In this document: one piece after another, positions 55,121 through 64,000 of the stretch | How the letters are laid out: each line of letters opens with the position of its first letter | How positions within the stretch are numbered: the first letter of the stretch is position 1 | DNA from: Rhizobium sp. | GTDB taxonomy: Bacteria > Pseudomonadota > Alphaproteobacteria > Rhizobiales > Rhizobiaceae | Assembly: GCA_002796995.1 (NCBI GenBank) | Contig: PEKW01000002.1 | Coordinates: 186,001-250,000 of the forward strand | Reading direction: 5' to 3' | Length of the DNA stretch: 64,000 nt | Translations under genes and position numbers: made by a program | The notes under the pieces: generated by a model | Database searches by the model: none | The model's input: the letters and a program-made list of their open reading frames with translations, nothing else | What the model was told of the DNA's origin: nothing

Positions 55121-55933
55121 TTACTGCATCCAGAAACCGCGCTTGGGGAAGTCGTCGGCGGTGATGGCACCGTCCTTGTCTGTGTCCATCCGCGTGAACA
55201 TCTTGTCGGCCAGCGCTGCGGCTTCGTCCTTGCTGATCTGGCCGTTCTCGTCGGTGTCGGCCATGCCCATCATGCCGCGCGGACCCATCCCACCCATGCG
55301 GTCACCCATCGGTCCGCCGCGTTCCATGCCGGGACCGCGGTTGCCGTCGCGCATGCCGTGATGTTTGCCGTGGCGCTCGCCGTCGTCGCCCCAGCCATGG
55401 CCCTTGCCGTGGCGAGGACCGTCGCAATCGTCGCCACGCGGGCCCCGGTCGCCGTCGGGACCCCAGCCGCGCTGGTTGCCCGCGCCGTCGCGCGGCGGCT
55501 GAGCGTTCATCGGGCCGCTGCCGTCCTGGGGACCCTGTCCCTGTCCAGCGCCCTGGCCCTGCGTCTGGTCGGCTGCCGGGCCATTGTCCTGGTCGTCGGC
55601 GTCATCCTGTTCGTCCGCCGCCGGTGCATTGGCCTGCATCTCCGCCTGGCGCGCGGCGCGCATGGCCTCGCGGTGCTTGCGGAACTCGCCGGGGATCAAC
55701 ACGCCGTCCTTGTCGGCGTCGATCGTGGTGAACATCTTGTCCCTGGCCGTCGTGGCCTCGTCCTTGGAGATCTTGCCGTCCTTGTTGGTGTCGAATTCCT
55801 GCAGCATGCGCACGAACATGCCTTCGCCGCCCGGGCCGCGGCCCATGTCCTGGCGTGCGAGCACGGCCGAAGCCGAAGTGCCGATCAGGAGGCTGCCGAT
55901 GATCGTCGCGAGGGTCAGTGTCTTGCCGGTCAT
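55121..55933 (-). CDS. Secreted EF-hand protein with four EF loops and Gly/His/Arg-rich linker
   Basis: Loops DTNKDGKISKDE, DADKDGVLIPGE, DTDENGQISKDE, DTDKDGAITADD; signal peptide. Confidence 0.9.
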   Translation of the reverse strand: MTGKTLTLATIIGSLLIGTSASAVLARQDMGRGPGGEGMFVRMLQEFDTNKDGKISKDEATTARDKMFTTIDADKDGVLIPGEFRKHREAMRAARQAEMQANAPAADEQDDADDQDNGPAADQTQGQGAGQGQGPQDGSGPMNAQPPRDGAGNQRGWGPDGDRGPRGDDCDGPRHGKGHGWGDDGERHGKHHGMRDGNRGPGMERGGPMGDRMGGMGPRGMMGMADTDENGQISKDEAAALADKMFTRMDTDKDGAITADDFPKRGFWMQ

Positions 55934-56044
55934 GGGGTAGTTCCTTTCATCATCTGGTGATGAGAGGAAGGTAGGGCGGCCGAATGCAAGAACCTACTTA
56001 AACATCGGTAAGATGGATGAAGCTTTGGTAATGTTTGAAATTCG

Positions 56045-56764
56045 TCAGAGCGCCGTGTCGACCAGGCGACCAAGGAAGCCGGCGAGGTCGTCGGTGACAT
56101 AATCGATGCTGGCCGGATCGGTATTGTCCGCGAGTTCCCAGCTTTCCAGCACGACATCGCCGAGATTGCGCGGCACGAGCAGCACCGTCTTCATGCCCAG
56201 CGCCTTCGGCACCGCCAGATTGCGCGGCAGGTCCTCGAACATCGCGGCATGGCGCGTGTCTATGCGATTGAGGCTGGTGAACTTGTCGTAGGTGCTGCCG
56301 GCGGGCTTCGGCTGGTAGCCGGCCGCGACGATATCGAAGATATCGTCGAAATGGTCGAGAATGCCGAGCGCCCGCGCCGCATCCTGCGCATGGGCGACCG
56401 TGCCGTTGGTGAAGATGAACTTTCGGCCCGGCAGCGCCTTGATCGCCGCGCCGAGCGTCTCGTCGGGAAGCAGCGCCGAATAGTCGATCGCATGGGCCTT
56501 TTCGAGGAAGTCGTTCGGATCGACGCCGTGATGCTGCATCAGGCCGGCCAGCGTCGTGCCGTGGTCGTGATAGTATTTCTTCTGCAGCACCTTCGCCTCG
56601 ACCGGATCCATCTGCAGCAGCTGCGCCACATAGGCCGTCATGTTGCGGTCGATCTGCGCGAACAGGTTGATGTGATGCGGATAGAGCGTGTTGTCGAGGT
56701 CGAACACCCAGTCGCGGACATGGGCGAAGTCGTCTTTGTGCGGAAGAAGGGCTTTGTCGGTCAT
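56045..56764 (-). CDS. HAD-family pyrimidine 5'-nucleotidase
   Basis: 'WVFDLDNTLYPHHINLFAQIDRNMTAYV', 'FTNGTVAHAQDAARALGI'. Confidence 0.92.
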   Translation of the reverse strand: MTDKALLPHKDDFAHVRDWVFDLDNTLYPHHINLFAQIDRNMTAYVAQLLQMDPVEAKVLQKKYYHDHGTTLAGLMQHHGVDPNDFLEKAHAIDYSALLPDETLGAAIKALPGRKFIFTNGTVAHAQDAARALGILDHFDDIFDIVAAGYQPKPAGSTYDKFTSLNRIDTRHAAMFEDLPRNLAVPKALGMKTVLLVPRNLGDVVLESWELADNTDPASIDYVTDDLAGFLGRLVDTAL

Positions 56765-56854
56765 GTTCGCGTTATGACAGGACCGGCGGATTTGGCAAGC
56801 CGATCCGCGTCGGCCGGCGGCCCGAAGGCGCCCGCATCTCCCGGAGACGAAAAT

Positions 56855-56880
56855 CCCCTCGCGGCGCCGGCCGCGAGGGG
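56855..56880 (-). terminator. Rho-independent terminator for the solute-binding protein gene
   Basis: cccctcgcgg-cgccgg-ccgcgagggg; minus-strand reading ends in ATTTT. Confidence 0.75.
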
Positions 56881-56911
56881 GTCTTGTGTCGATCGGGCGA
56901 GTGGCGCCCGA

Positions 56912-57682
56912 TCACTTCATTTCGTAGATGTCGATCGGGAAGTACTTCTTGTTGATCTCGGCATATTTGCCGTTGGCGCGGATCGCGTCGATCGCCGCGT
57001 TCAGCTTGGCGAGCAGGTCGGTGTCTTCCTTGCGCACCGCAATGCCGGCGCCCTGGCCGATGAACTTCGGATCGGCGATCGGTGCGCCGACCAGTTCGCA
57101 GCACTTGGCACCATCACCCTTGGAGAGCCAGTCCATCATCGGCAGCATGTCGCCGATCTGGACGTCGAGGCGGCCGTTGATCATGTCCATGTTGACCTCG
57201 TCCTGGGTCGGATAGAGCTTGATGTCGAGGTCCGGATAAGTGGCAGTGGCATATTCGGCCTGCGTCGTGCCGGATTGCGCGCCGATCACCTTGCCCTTCA
57301 GGCCCTCGTTCGAGAAGTCGGTGATGTTGGCGCCCTTCTGGGCGATGTGGGTCATCGGCGCCTTGTAGTAGGACTTGGTGAAGGCGACCTTCTCAGCGCG
57401 TTCCGGCGTGATGAACATCGAGGCGATCATGAAGTCGAACTTCTTCGCCTGCAGCGCGGGGATGATGCCGTCCCAGTCCTGCGTCACCACTTCGCATTCG
57501 ACCTTCATCTCGGCGCACAGCGCCATGCCGATCTCGACGTCGAAGCCGCCGACCTTGCCGTCGGCAGAAACGAAGTTGAAGGGCGGATAGGCACCCTCGG
57601 TGCCGATGATCAGCTTGTCGGCGGCCTGGGCGGAAAGCGCCGTCAGCGCGGTAAAGGCCAGGGCCAGAATGGTATTCTTCAT
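56912..57682 (-). CDS. Amino-acid-type ABC transporter substrate-binding protein (orphan)
   Basis: Signal peptide; 'LIIGTEGAYPPFNFVSADGKVGGFDVEIGMALCAEMKVECEVVTQDWDGIIPAL'. Confidence 0.93.
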   Translation of the reverse strand: MKNTILALAFTALTALSAQAADKLIIGTEGAYPPFNFVSADGKVGGFDVEIGMALCAEMKVECEVVTQDWDGIIPALQAKKFDFMIASMFITPERAEKVAFTKSYYKAPMTHIAQKGANITDFSNEGLKGKVIGAQSGTTQAEYATATYPDLDIKLYPTQDEVNMDMINGRLDVQIGDMLPMMDWLSKGDGAKCCELVGAPIADPKFIGQGAGIAVRKEDTDLLAKLNAAIDAIRANGKYAEINKKYFPIDIYEMK

Positions 57683-57823
57683 GATCGTTCCCCTTGTTGT
57701 GACGCCTTTCGCGGCGCCTTGCCGGCCAGTCTATGCAGCGCTTGAGCATCAGCGAAATAGATAGTTGCAATAGTCGATATCAACGTGATTTATTGGGAGA
57801 TGCCTTTCCGCGGGACGCCTCCC

Positions 57824-58780
57824 ATGGCCAACAAACGGCTCGAACGCTTCGCCCACAATCTCGACTGGAATCTGCTGCGGACCTTCGCCGTCGTGGTCGA
57901 GGAAGGATCGATCACGGCCGCCGCCTCGCGTCTGCTGTTGCAGCAGCCGGCCGTCTCCATGGCGCTGAAACGGCTCGAGGAAACCACGGGGCACCGGCTG
58001 ATCGACCGCCGCCCCGGCCGCTTCGAAATGACGGAGGCCGGCGAGCGGCTCTATCGCCAGGCGCGCGACATCTTCGCCGCCGTCGTTCGCCTGCCGGACA
58101 CGCTGGAAGGCGCCGGCGCCGACATCACCGGCCATGTCTCGGTCCATGCCGTCTCCCACGTACACCACCCCGGCTGGGACGAGCGCACCGCCCGCTTCTT
58201 CACCGCCCATCCCAAGGTCACGATGAACGTGACGATCGAGACCACGGCGGATGTCATCAGTTCGGTCGAGCGCGGCATTGCCAGCATCGGCATCTGCGAC
58301 GGCATCATTCCCGATCACCTGGCCAAGGTCCCTTACAAGCTGGAGCGCTATGCGCTCTACTGCGGTGCCGGACACCGGCTGTTCGGTGTGGAGGGCGCAT
58401 CGCTCAACGACCTGCGCGGCGATCCCTATGTCGCGTTTACCGCCGACGTGCTGGGCGGCCAGCACATGAATGCGGTCACCGCCGTGCGCGCCGTCGGTTC
58501 CTTCGGCCAGGAGGTGCGGGCCGTGTCCAGCCATGTCGAGGAGGTCATCCGCATGGTCGCCGCCAATATCGGCATCGGCATGCTGCCCAATCATCTCGTG
58601 AGACCGTGGGTCGAGGCCGGCCGGCTCTGGCAGTTGCCGCCCTACGGCAGCCTGCCGGTCAGCGAAGTCTTCCTGATCAGCAACCCCAACGCCATGCTCA
58701 ACCCGGCCGAACAGGCTTTCGTCACAGCGATGGACGGGCTCGAACTCTTCGAGGACGAGGCGCTACATCAATTTGCTTGA
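57824..58780 (+). CDS. LysR-family transcriptional regulator
   Basis: 'NLLRTFAVVVEEGSITAAASRLLLQQPAVSMALKRLEETTGHRLIDR'. Confidence 0.93.
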   Translation: MANKRLERFAHNLDWNLLRTFAVVVEEGSITAAASRLLLQQPAVSMALKRLEETTGHRLIDRRPGRFEMTEAGERLYRQARDIFAAVVRLPDTLEGAGADITGHVSVHAVSHVHHPGWDERTARFFTAHPKVTMNVTIETTADVISSVERGIASIGICDGIIPDHLAKVPYKLERYALYCGAGHRLFGVEGASLNDLRGDPYVAFTADVLGGQHMNAVTAVRAVGSFGQEVRAVSSHVEEVIRMVAANIGIGMLPNHLVRPWVEAGRLWQLPPYGSLPVSEVFLISNPNAMLNPAEQAFVTAMDGLELFEDEALHQFA

Positions 58781-58857
58781 TGCTCGCTTTTCTCTCTATA
58801 AATTTGAATGTGGGTGCTCTCTCCGGCTAGCATGCGGCCTTCATTCGGGAAGACCAC

Positions 58858-59979
58858 ATGCAGTCCTATGACATCGCCATCCTCGGCGGCGGCATCGCCG
58901 GCCTCTCGCTCGCCTATTTCCTTGGCGCCAGCCGTTCGGTCGTGGTGCTCGAGCGCGAAGAGAACCTGAGCTATCACTCGACCGGCCGCTCGGCGGCGGA
59001 ATTCGTGCTGCGCTACAACAGCCCGGAGGTTTGCGCGCTCGCTGCCATCAGCCGCGACTTCTTCGACCATCCGCCCGGAGGCTTCGCCGAGGTGCCGCTG
59101 CTCGTGCCGCGCGGCGGTGTGATGATCGCCAATGCGGAAAAGCTGGAACGGTTCGAGGCCCATTTCGCCGCCGAACGGACCAAGGCCGACAATCTCACCC
59201 GGCTATCGATCGACGAAGCCCTCGCCACGGTGCCAATCCTCGACCCCGCCTATGTCGCCGGCGCCTATCACGATCCGGAATTCTGGGACATCGAGGTCGA
59301 GAGCCTCCTGCAAGGCTATGTGAAGGGTGCCCGCCGCGCCGGCGTCGAAATCCGCCAGAAGGCGGGTGTCATCGCCGCTCGCGACGATGGCCGCAACTGG
59401 CTGATCGACACCGAAGCCGGCACGGTCGCCGCCCGGACCGTGGTGAATGCCACCGGCGGCTGGGCCGATCCGACGGCGGCACTCTTCGGCGTCGCGCCGA
59501 TCGGGATCGTGCCGCATCGCCGAACCGCGATCCTCGTCGACCTGCCGGACGGCGTCGATGCCCGCACCATGCCGGAAATCAACGAACTGGACGACGAGTT
59601 CTACATCAAGCCCGATGCCGGCCGCCTGCTCGTCTCGCCCGCCGACGAAACTCCTTGTGAGCCGGGCGATGTGCAGCCGGAGGAGATCGATGTCGCCTGG
59701 GCGGCGCATCATCTGGAAACCGCGACGACCATGAATGTCACACGGATCGCCAAGAGTTGGGCCGGCATGCGGAGCTTCGCGCCAGACCGCCTGCCGGCGA
59801 TCGGGCCGGACGTCGACAATCCGCGCTTCTTCTGGCTGGCCGGGCAGGGCGGCTACGGCATCCTCAGTTCACCGGCGCTTGGCGCGCTCGCCGCCAGCCT
59901 GTTGATCGGAAGCGCTTCTCCGGAGGGCTTCGCCCGCATAGGCCTCGCGCCGGCGGCCTTTTCGCCGCAACGTTTCTGA
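58858..59979 (+). CDS. FAD-dependent amine/amino-acid oxidoreductase (DadA/DAO family)
   Basis: 'DIAILGGGIAGLSLAYFLG' dinucleotide-binding motif, C-terminal 'WAGMRSFAPDRLPAIGPD'. Confidence 0.92.
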   Translation: MQSYDIAILGGGIAGLSLAYFLGASRSVVVLEREENLSYHSTGRSAAEFVLRYNSPEVCALAAISRDFFDHPPGGFAEVPLLVPRGGVMIANAEKLERFEAHFAAERTKADNLTRLSIDEALATVPILDPAYVAGAYHDPEFWDIEVESLLQGYVKGARRAGVEIRQKAGVIAARDDGRNWLIDTEAGTVAARTVVNATGGWADPTAALFGVAPIGIVPHRRTAILVDLPDGVDARTMPEINELDDEFYIKPDAGRLLVSPADETPCEPGDVQPEEIDVAWAAHHLETATTMNVTRIAKSWAGMRSFAPDRLPAIGPDVDNPRFFWLAGQGGYGILSSPALGALAASLLIGSASPEGFARIGLAPAAFSPQRF

Positions 59980-60044
59980 GCCTTCTGTCGCTTTCCTCGG
60001 CCCGGCGGCTTTTCCGTTCCGTCGCCGGGTGCTAACAGCACCTG

Positions 60045-60959
60045 ATGCCCGCCTGGATTCTCATCACCTTCGCCAGCGCATTCCTGCAAAACCTGCGCTC
60101 TGTCCTGCAAAAGCACCTGAAAGGCCGAATGGGCACGACGGGCGCGACCTTCGTGCGTTTCGGCTACGGGGTGCCCTTTGCGCTGACCTATCTGGCCGTG
60201 CTGCACTATGGCCTTGGCCGGCCGCTGCCGGTGCCGGACGGCGCCTTCGCCTTCTGGGCGGTGATCGGCGCCTTTGCCCAGATCTCGGCGACCTTCCTGC
60301 TGGTCCATCTCTTCTCGTTCCGCAACTTCGCCGTCGGCACGGCCTATTCGCGCACCGAGCCGGCCCAGGCCGCCCTGATCGCGCTGGTGCTGTTCGGCGA
60401 GACGATCACCGTCCCGACCCTGATGGCCATCCTCGTCTCGGTGCTCGGCGTCATGCTGATCTCGGTGGCGCGCACGACGCTGACCTTGCCGGCATTGTTT
60501 ACCTCGGTCGTCAGCCGCACCGCGCTGATTGGCCTGTTGTCCGGTCTGTTCTTCGGCATTTCAGGCATTGCCTATCGCTCCGCGTCGCTCGCGTTGCAGC
60601 CGAGCCTGCCCGCACCCGACAGTGTCATGCAGGCAAGCTATACGCTGGTCGTCGTCATTCTCGTGCAGACCTTCGCCATGCTTTTCTGGATGCTGTGGCG
60701 CGACCGAGCCGAGCTTCGCCGCGTCGGCACCGCCTGGAAGATCGGCATTCTTGTCGGCTTCGTCGGCGCGACCGCCTCATTCGGCTGGTTCACCGCGATG
60801 ACCCTGCAGCAGGTGGCGGTGGTCAAGGCGCTGGCCCAGGTCGAGATGCTCTTCACCTTCGCCTCCTCGGTCTTCTTCTTCAAGGAGAAGATCAACCGTC
60901 TGGAGGTCGCTGGTTGCGTGCTGATCGTCGCCGGGGTGCTGCTGCTGCTGGTCGCCTGA
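60045..60959 (+). CDS. EamA/DMT family transporter
   Basis: About ten hydrophobic segments, 'AYSRTEPAQAALIALVLFGETITVPTLMAILVSVLGVMLI'. Confidence 0.9.
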   Translation: MPAWILITFASAFLQNLRSVLQKHLKGRMGTTGATFVRFGYGVPFALTYLAVLHYGLGRPLPVPDGAFAFWAVIGAFAQISATFLLVHLFSFRNFAVGTAYSRTEPAQAALIALVLFGETITVPTLMAILVSVLGVMLISVARTTLTLPALFTSVVSRTALIGLLSGLFFGISGIAYRSASLALQPSLPAPDSVMQASYTLVVVILVQTFAMLFWMLWRDRAELRRVGTAWKIGILVGFVGATASFGWFTAMTLQQVAVVKALAQVEMLFTFASSVFFFKEKINRLEVAGCVLIVAGVLLLLVA

Positions 60960-61043
60960 CGGTCCTGTCGCGTCCGGCCCACCCGCGCCGATTGCGGGCG
61001 CAGGAACGACTCACTATCATTCCGTTCTCGATAGGCGGGAGGC

Positions 61044-61586
61044 TTGAGCCAGGTGACGGAAGCGCTGTTTTGCGAGTGGTTCGATACGCCGGTCGGTGAC
61101 CTCGTCGCCGTCGCCGACGACACGCATCTGCGGGTTCTGGGTTTCGAGGAGGACGGATCGCCGGCCGACAGGCTCGAGCGGCAGCGCCGCCGTCTCGGCC
61201 GCGACGTCATCGCCGCGGGCAATGCGATCACCACGACCATGGGCAGGGAACTCAAGGCCTATTTCGCCGGCGAACTCTTCGACTTCACTCTGCCGCTCGC
61301 GCCAGCCGGCAGCGAATTCGAACAGAAGGTCTGGGCGGAGCTGTTGACGGTGCCGCTCGGCGAGACCTGTTCCTATGGCGATATCGCCACAAATGTCGGC
61401 GGCATGGAAACCGTGCGCGCGGTCGGCAAGGCCAATGGCGCCAATCCGATCGCCATTGTCATCCCCTGCCACCGCTGCATCGGGTCCGACGGATCGCTCA
61501 CCGGTTATGGCGGGGGGCTGTGGCGCAAGAAATTTCTCCTGCGCCACGAAGGCGAGATGCGGCCGGTGGGGCTGTTTGCCCTCTGA
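61044..61586 (+). CDS. ogt: Methylated-DNA--[protein]-cysteine S-methyltransferase
   Basis: 'NPIAIVIPCHRCIGSDGSLTGYGGGLWRKKFLL' with PCHR active site. Confidence 0.95.
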   Translation: MSQVTEALFCEWFDTPVGDLVAVADDTHLRVLGFEEDGSPADRLERQRRRLGRDVIAAGNAITTTMGRELKAYFAGELFDFTLPLAPAGSEFEQKVWAELLTVPLGETCSYGDIATNVGGMETVRAVGKANGANPIAIVIPCHRCIGSDGSLTGYGGGLWRKKFLLRHEGEMRPVGLFAL

Positions 61587-61615
61587 CCGCTTGGGATCAC
61601 CCGGCAAAGCCTCGA

Positions 61616-62503
61616 TCAGGGAACGATCAGCGTGCCGGCACCGTGCTCCGTGAAGATTTCCAGCAGCACCGAATGCGCCGTCTTGCCGTTGAGGATGACG
61701 ACGCCCTGAACGCCGGCGCTGATCGCGTCGATGCAGGTCTCGACCTTGGGGATCATGCCGCCGGAGATCGTGCCGTCCTTGATCAGCGCGCGGGCCTCGG
61801 AAACGGAGAGTTCCTTGATCAGTTCGCCGTTCTTGTTCAGCACGCCCGGCACGTCGGTGAGGAACAGCAGGCGGGTCGCCCGCAGCGCGCCGGCGATGGC
61901 GCCGGCAAAGGTGTCGGCGTTGATATTGTAGGTATGGCCGTCGCGGCCGGGCGCGACCGGCGCGATGACCGGGATCATCTCCGACTTGGCGAGCAGGTCG
62001 AGCAGCGTGCGGTCGACTTCCACCACTTCGCCGACGAAGCCGAGGTCGAGAACGCGCTCGATGTTGGAGTCAGGATCGATAATGGTCTTCTTGGCCTTTT
62101 CGGCGAAGACCATGTTGCCGTCCTTGCCGCAAAGGCCGATCGCCCATTCGCCCGTCTGGTTGATGAGGGCGACGATCTCCTTGTTGATCGAGCCGGCCAA
62201 CACCATTTCGACGATCTCGACCGTCTTCTGGTCGGTGACGCGCAGGCCGCCTTCGAACTTCGATTCGATGCCCATCCGCGTCAGCATCGCGCCGATCTGC
62301 GGGCCGCCGCCATGGACGACGATCGGGTTGACGCCCGACTGCTTCAGAAGCGCGATGTCGGCGGCAAAGGCCTTGCCGAGTTCGGCATTGCCCATGGCGT
62401 GGCCGCCATATTTCACCACGATCGTCTTGTTCTCGTAGCGCTGCATGAAGGGCAGGGCCTGAGCAAGGAGCCGCGCCTGGGTTTCGCTTTCGGATGCCGT
62501 CAT
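61616..62503 (-). CDS. argB: Acetylglutamate kinase
   Basis: '[13 protein letters not shown]', '[32 protein letters not shown]'. Confidence 0.97.
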   Translation of the reverse strand: MTASESETQARLLAQALPFMQRYENKTIVVKYGGHAMGNAELGKAFAADIALLKQSGVNPIVVHGGGPQIGAMLTRMGIESKFEGGLRVTDQKTVEIVEMVLAGSINKEIVALINQTGEWAIGLCGKDGNMVFAEKAKKTIIDPDSNIERVLDLGFVGEVVEVDRTLLDLLAKSEMIPVIAPVAPGRDGHTYNINADTFAGAIAGALRATRLLFLTDVPGVLNKNGELIKELSVSEARALIKDGTISGGMIPKVETCIDAISAGVQGVVILNGKTAHSVLLEIFTEHGAGTLIVP

Positions 62504-62555
62504 CGGATGCCCTCGTGATTGGTTCGCGGCCTTTTAACGCAAGATCGTCCGCGAT

Positions 62556-62582
62556 GGAATAATCCGGGGAAAGATATGCGTT
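62556..62582 (+). promoter_or_regulatory. Candidate ECF-type promoter GGAAT-N18-CGTT upstream of the sigma factor gene
   Basis: Read directly; resembles ECF/EcfG promoter halves. Confidence 0.35.
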
Positions 62583-62682
62583 CCCGATGATCCGGTGATG
62601 AACGGATGGCGTAGACGCCTGTAGGACACGACGAAATTGCGCCCGGGGGGAGGGCTGTCTGGAGGAGAGGGCCCGAAAGCCG

Positions 62683-63243
62683 ATGCCTAGCGACGAAATC
62701 GCCGTACTGCTGAGCCGAGTGGCCCTCAAGGACCGCTCAGCATTTTCTGTGCTCTATAATCGATCCTCGCCGAGACTTTTTGCCATCTGCCTTCGTATAT
62801 TGCGAGACAGGGCCGATGCCGAGGAGGCGTTGCAGGATGTCTTCGTCAAGATCTGGCAGCGGTCCGAAAGCTTCGCCTCGTCGGGAAATGGTGCCATGGG
62901 ATGGCTCGCGGCGATCACCCGCTATCATTGCATCGACCGCCTCAGGGTCCGACGCCCGCCGGCGGAAGAACTGGAGACGGTCATCGACCTCGCCGACAGC
63001 GCGGCCGATCCGGAACAGAGCGCGGTGCTGCGCTCGGAAGGAAAGCGGATTGACACCTGTCTGCAAGCATTGGATCCTGACCGCGCGCGAGCCGTGAGGC
63101 ATGCCTATGTGGAGGGATTGTCCTATCAGGAACTGGCCGATCGGTTCGCGGTGCCGCTGAACACGATGCGCACATGGCTGCGTCGCAGCCTGTTGAAATT
63201 GAGAGAGTGCATGGATGACGACGCCAGACCAGAGCAAGGGTGA
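62683..63243 (+). CDS. ECF sigma-70 family factor (SigK-like)
   Basis: 'ALKDRSAFSVLYNRSSPRLFAICLRILRDRADAEEALQDVFVKIWQR' and region 4 'LSYQELADRFAVPLNTMRTWLRRSLLKL'. Confidence 0.93.
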   Translation: MPSDEIAVLLSRVALKDRSAFSVLYNRSSPRLFAICLRILRDRADAEEALQDVFVKIWQRSESFASSGNGAMGWLAAITRYHCIDRLRVRRPPAEELETVIDLADSAADPEQSAVLRSEGKRIDTCLQALDPDRARAVRHAYVEGLSYQELADRFAVPLNTMRTWLRRSLLKLRECMDDDARPEQG

Positions 63244-63937
63244 CCGCTCGCGTGACGAAGTGCTCGCCGGCGAATATGTGCTCGGCGTGCTGGGCGTCGA
63301 GGATCGCCTGCAGGTCGAGGAAAGGCTGCGCCATGACCGCAGCTTTGCCGTGATCGTTCGGCGCTGGGAGGACAATCTCTCGCAGTTCAATGAGGACTAC
63401 GGCGTCGAACTGCCGCCCGAGGCGCTCTTCGCGAAGATCGAGGGCAAGATCTACGGCCAGCCTGAGCGTGCTCCATGGTCGTCGGCATTTGGCGGTCTGT
63501 GGAACTCGCTTGCCCTGTGGCGCGGCTTGGCCTTTGCCGGAGTGGCGGCTGCCGCGGTCGTGGCCGGAACCGAGGCGGGACTTTGGGACCCGTCGCGGGG
63601 CGGCGAGCCTCTGGTGGCGGAACTTGCCGGCAAGGACAGCGTCATCAGCCTCGTGGCGCGTTACGACAGCGGTTCCGGCAAGCTGCAGGTGACGCCCGTC
63701 GCGACCGGTGCGCAGCAGCAGAAATCGCTGGAGCTCTGGCTGATCGAAGGCGAGGCGGCGCCGCGTTCGCTGGGCGTGCTGCCGCAGACCGGTGAAGGCG
63801 AGATCATCGTGCCCGACACGCTGCGCAACCGTTTTGCCGAAGGCGTCATCCTCGCCGTCAGCCTCGAGCCCTTCGGCGGCTCCCCGACCGGCCAGGCCAC
63901 CGGTCCGGTCATCGCGCTCGGCCCGGCCCATCTGTGA
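63215..63937 (+). CDS. RskA-type membrane anti-sigma factor
   Basis: N-terminal 'AGEYVLGVLGVEDRLQVEERL', single TM, C-terminal 'LELWLIEGEAAPRSLGVLPQTGEG'; overlaps the sigma gene by 29 nt. Confidence 0.92.
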   Translation: MTTPDQSKGDRSRDEVLAGEYVLGVLGVEDRLQVEERLRHDRSFAVIVRRWEDNLSQFNEDYGVELPPEALFAKIEGKIYGQPERAPWSSAFGGLWNSLALWRGLAFAGVAAAAVVAGTEAGLWDPSRGGEPLVAELAGKDSVISLVARYDSGSGKLQVTPVATGAQQQKSLELWLIEGEAAPRSLGVLPQTGEGEIIVPDTLRNRFAEGVILAVSLEPFGGSPTGQATGPVIALGPAHL

Positions 63938-63938
63938 C

Positions 63939-63964
63939 GGGCGCGCCGTCCCGGCGCGTCGCCC
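63939..63964 (+). terminator. Possible terminator hairpin after the anti-sigma gene
   Basis: gggcgcgccg-tcc-cggcgc(gtc)gccc, bulged stem, weak T tail. Confidence 0.4.
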
Positions 63965-64000
63965 TTAATAAAAACATAGAAATTTCAAAAGCATAGAGAA

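Noticed and set aside
55358-55960. Hydrophobic 200-aa plus-strand ORF
   Set aside because: Antisense of the Gly/His/Arg-rich EF-hand gene; apparent hydrophobicity is produced by the complementary codons.

Overview
This GC-rich 64 kb window looks like chromosomal core DNA from an alphaproteobacterium, most likely Rhizobiaceae, judged from gene order and protein families. It is densely coding. I saw no rRNA or tRNA genes, CRISPR array, transposase, integrase or phage genes. From left to right: (1) hrcA (5'-truncated)-grpE, then ptsN-hpf-rpoN-lptB-lptA-lptC on the minus strand; (2) ihfB-lapA, two RNA methyltransferases and lspA, olsB, a GcvA-like LysR regulator, and an NADP-malic enzyme with a phosphotransacetylase domain; (3) mutS-glnD-murJ, trpS, usp, nfu, tsaB, rimI, a Fur-family gene (mur/fur), olsA, miaB, phoH, ybeY, corC, lnt, an XRE regulator, metK and trmB; (4) DUF1150-hsp20, a nucleoside hydrolase, a dCache chemoreceptor, ribokinase, rmuC, two tandem globin-coupled chemoreceptors, def-fmt-truA, arsC-arsH and dapE/dapD; (5) a LOG-family gene, an EF-hand protein, a HAD nucleotidase, a solute-binding-protein/LysR/FAD-oxidoreductase/EamA cluster, ogt, argB, and an ECF sigma/anti-sigma pair. 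I found no clear large undescribed system. The best second-look items are: a 24-bp near-palindrome before metK; a 26-28 bp ArsR-like inverted repeat over the arsC start in an arsC-arsH pair with no adjacent arsR; the tandem globin chemoreceptors with palindromic AT-rich leaders; the DUF1150-hsp20 pair with an RpoH-like promoter; an 11-nt repeat in the rpoN leader; and the orphan SBP/LysR/FAD oxidase/EamA cluster. All family calls are by reading the translations; no database search was run.
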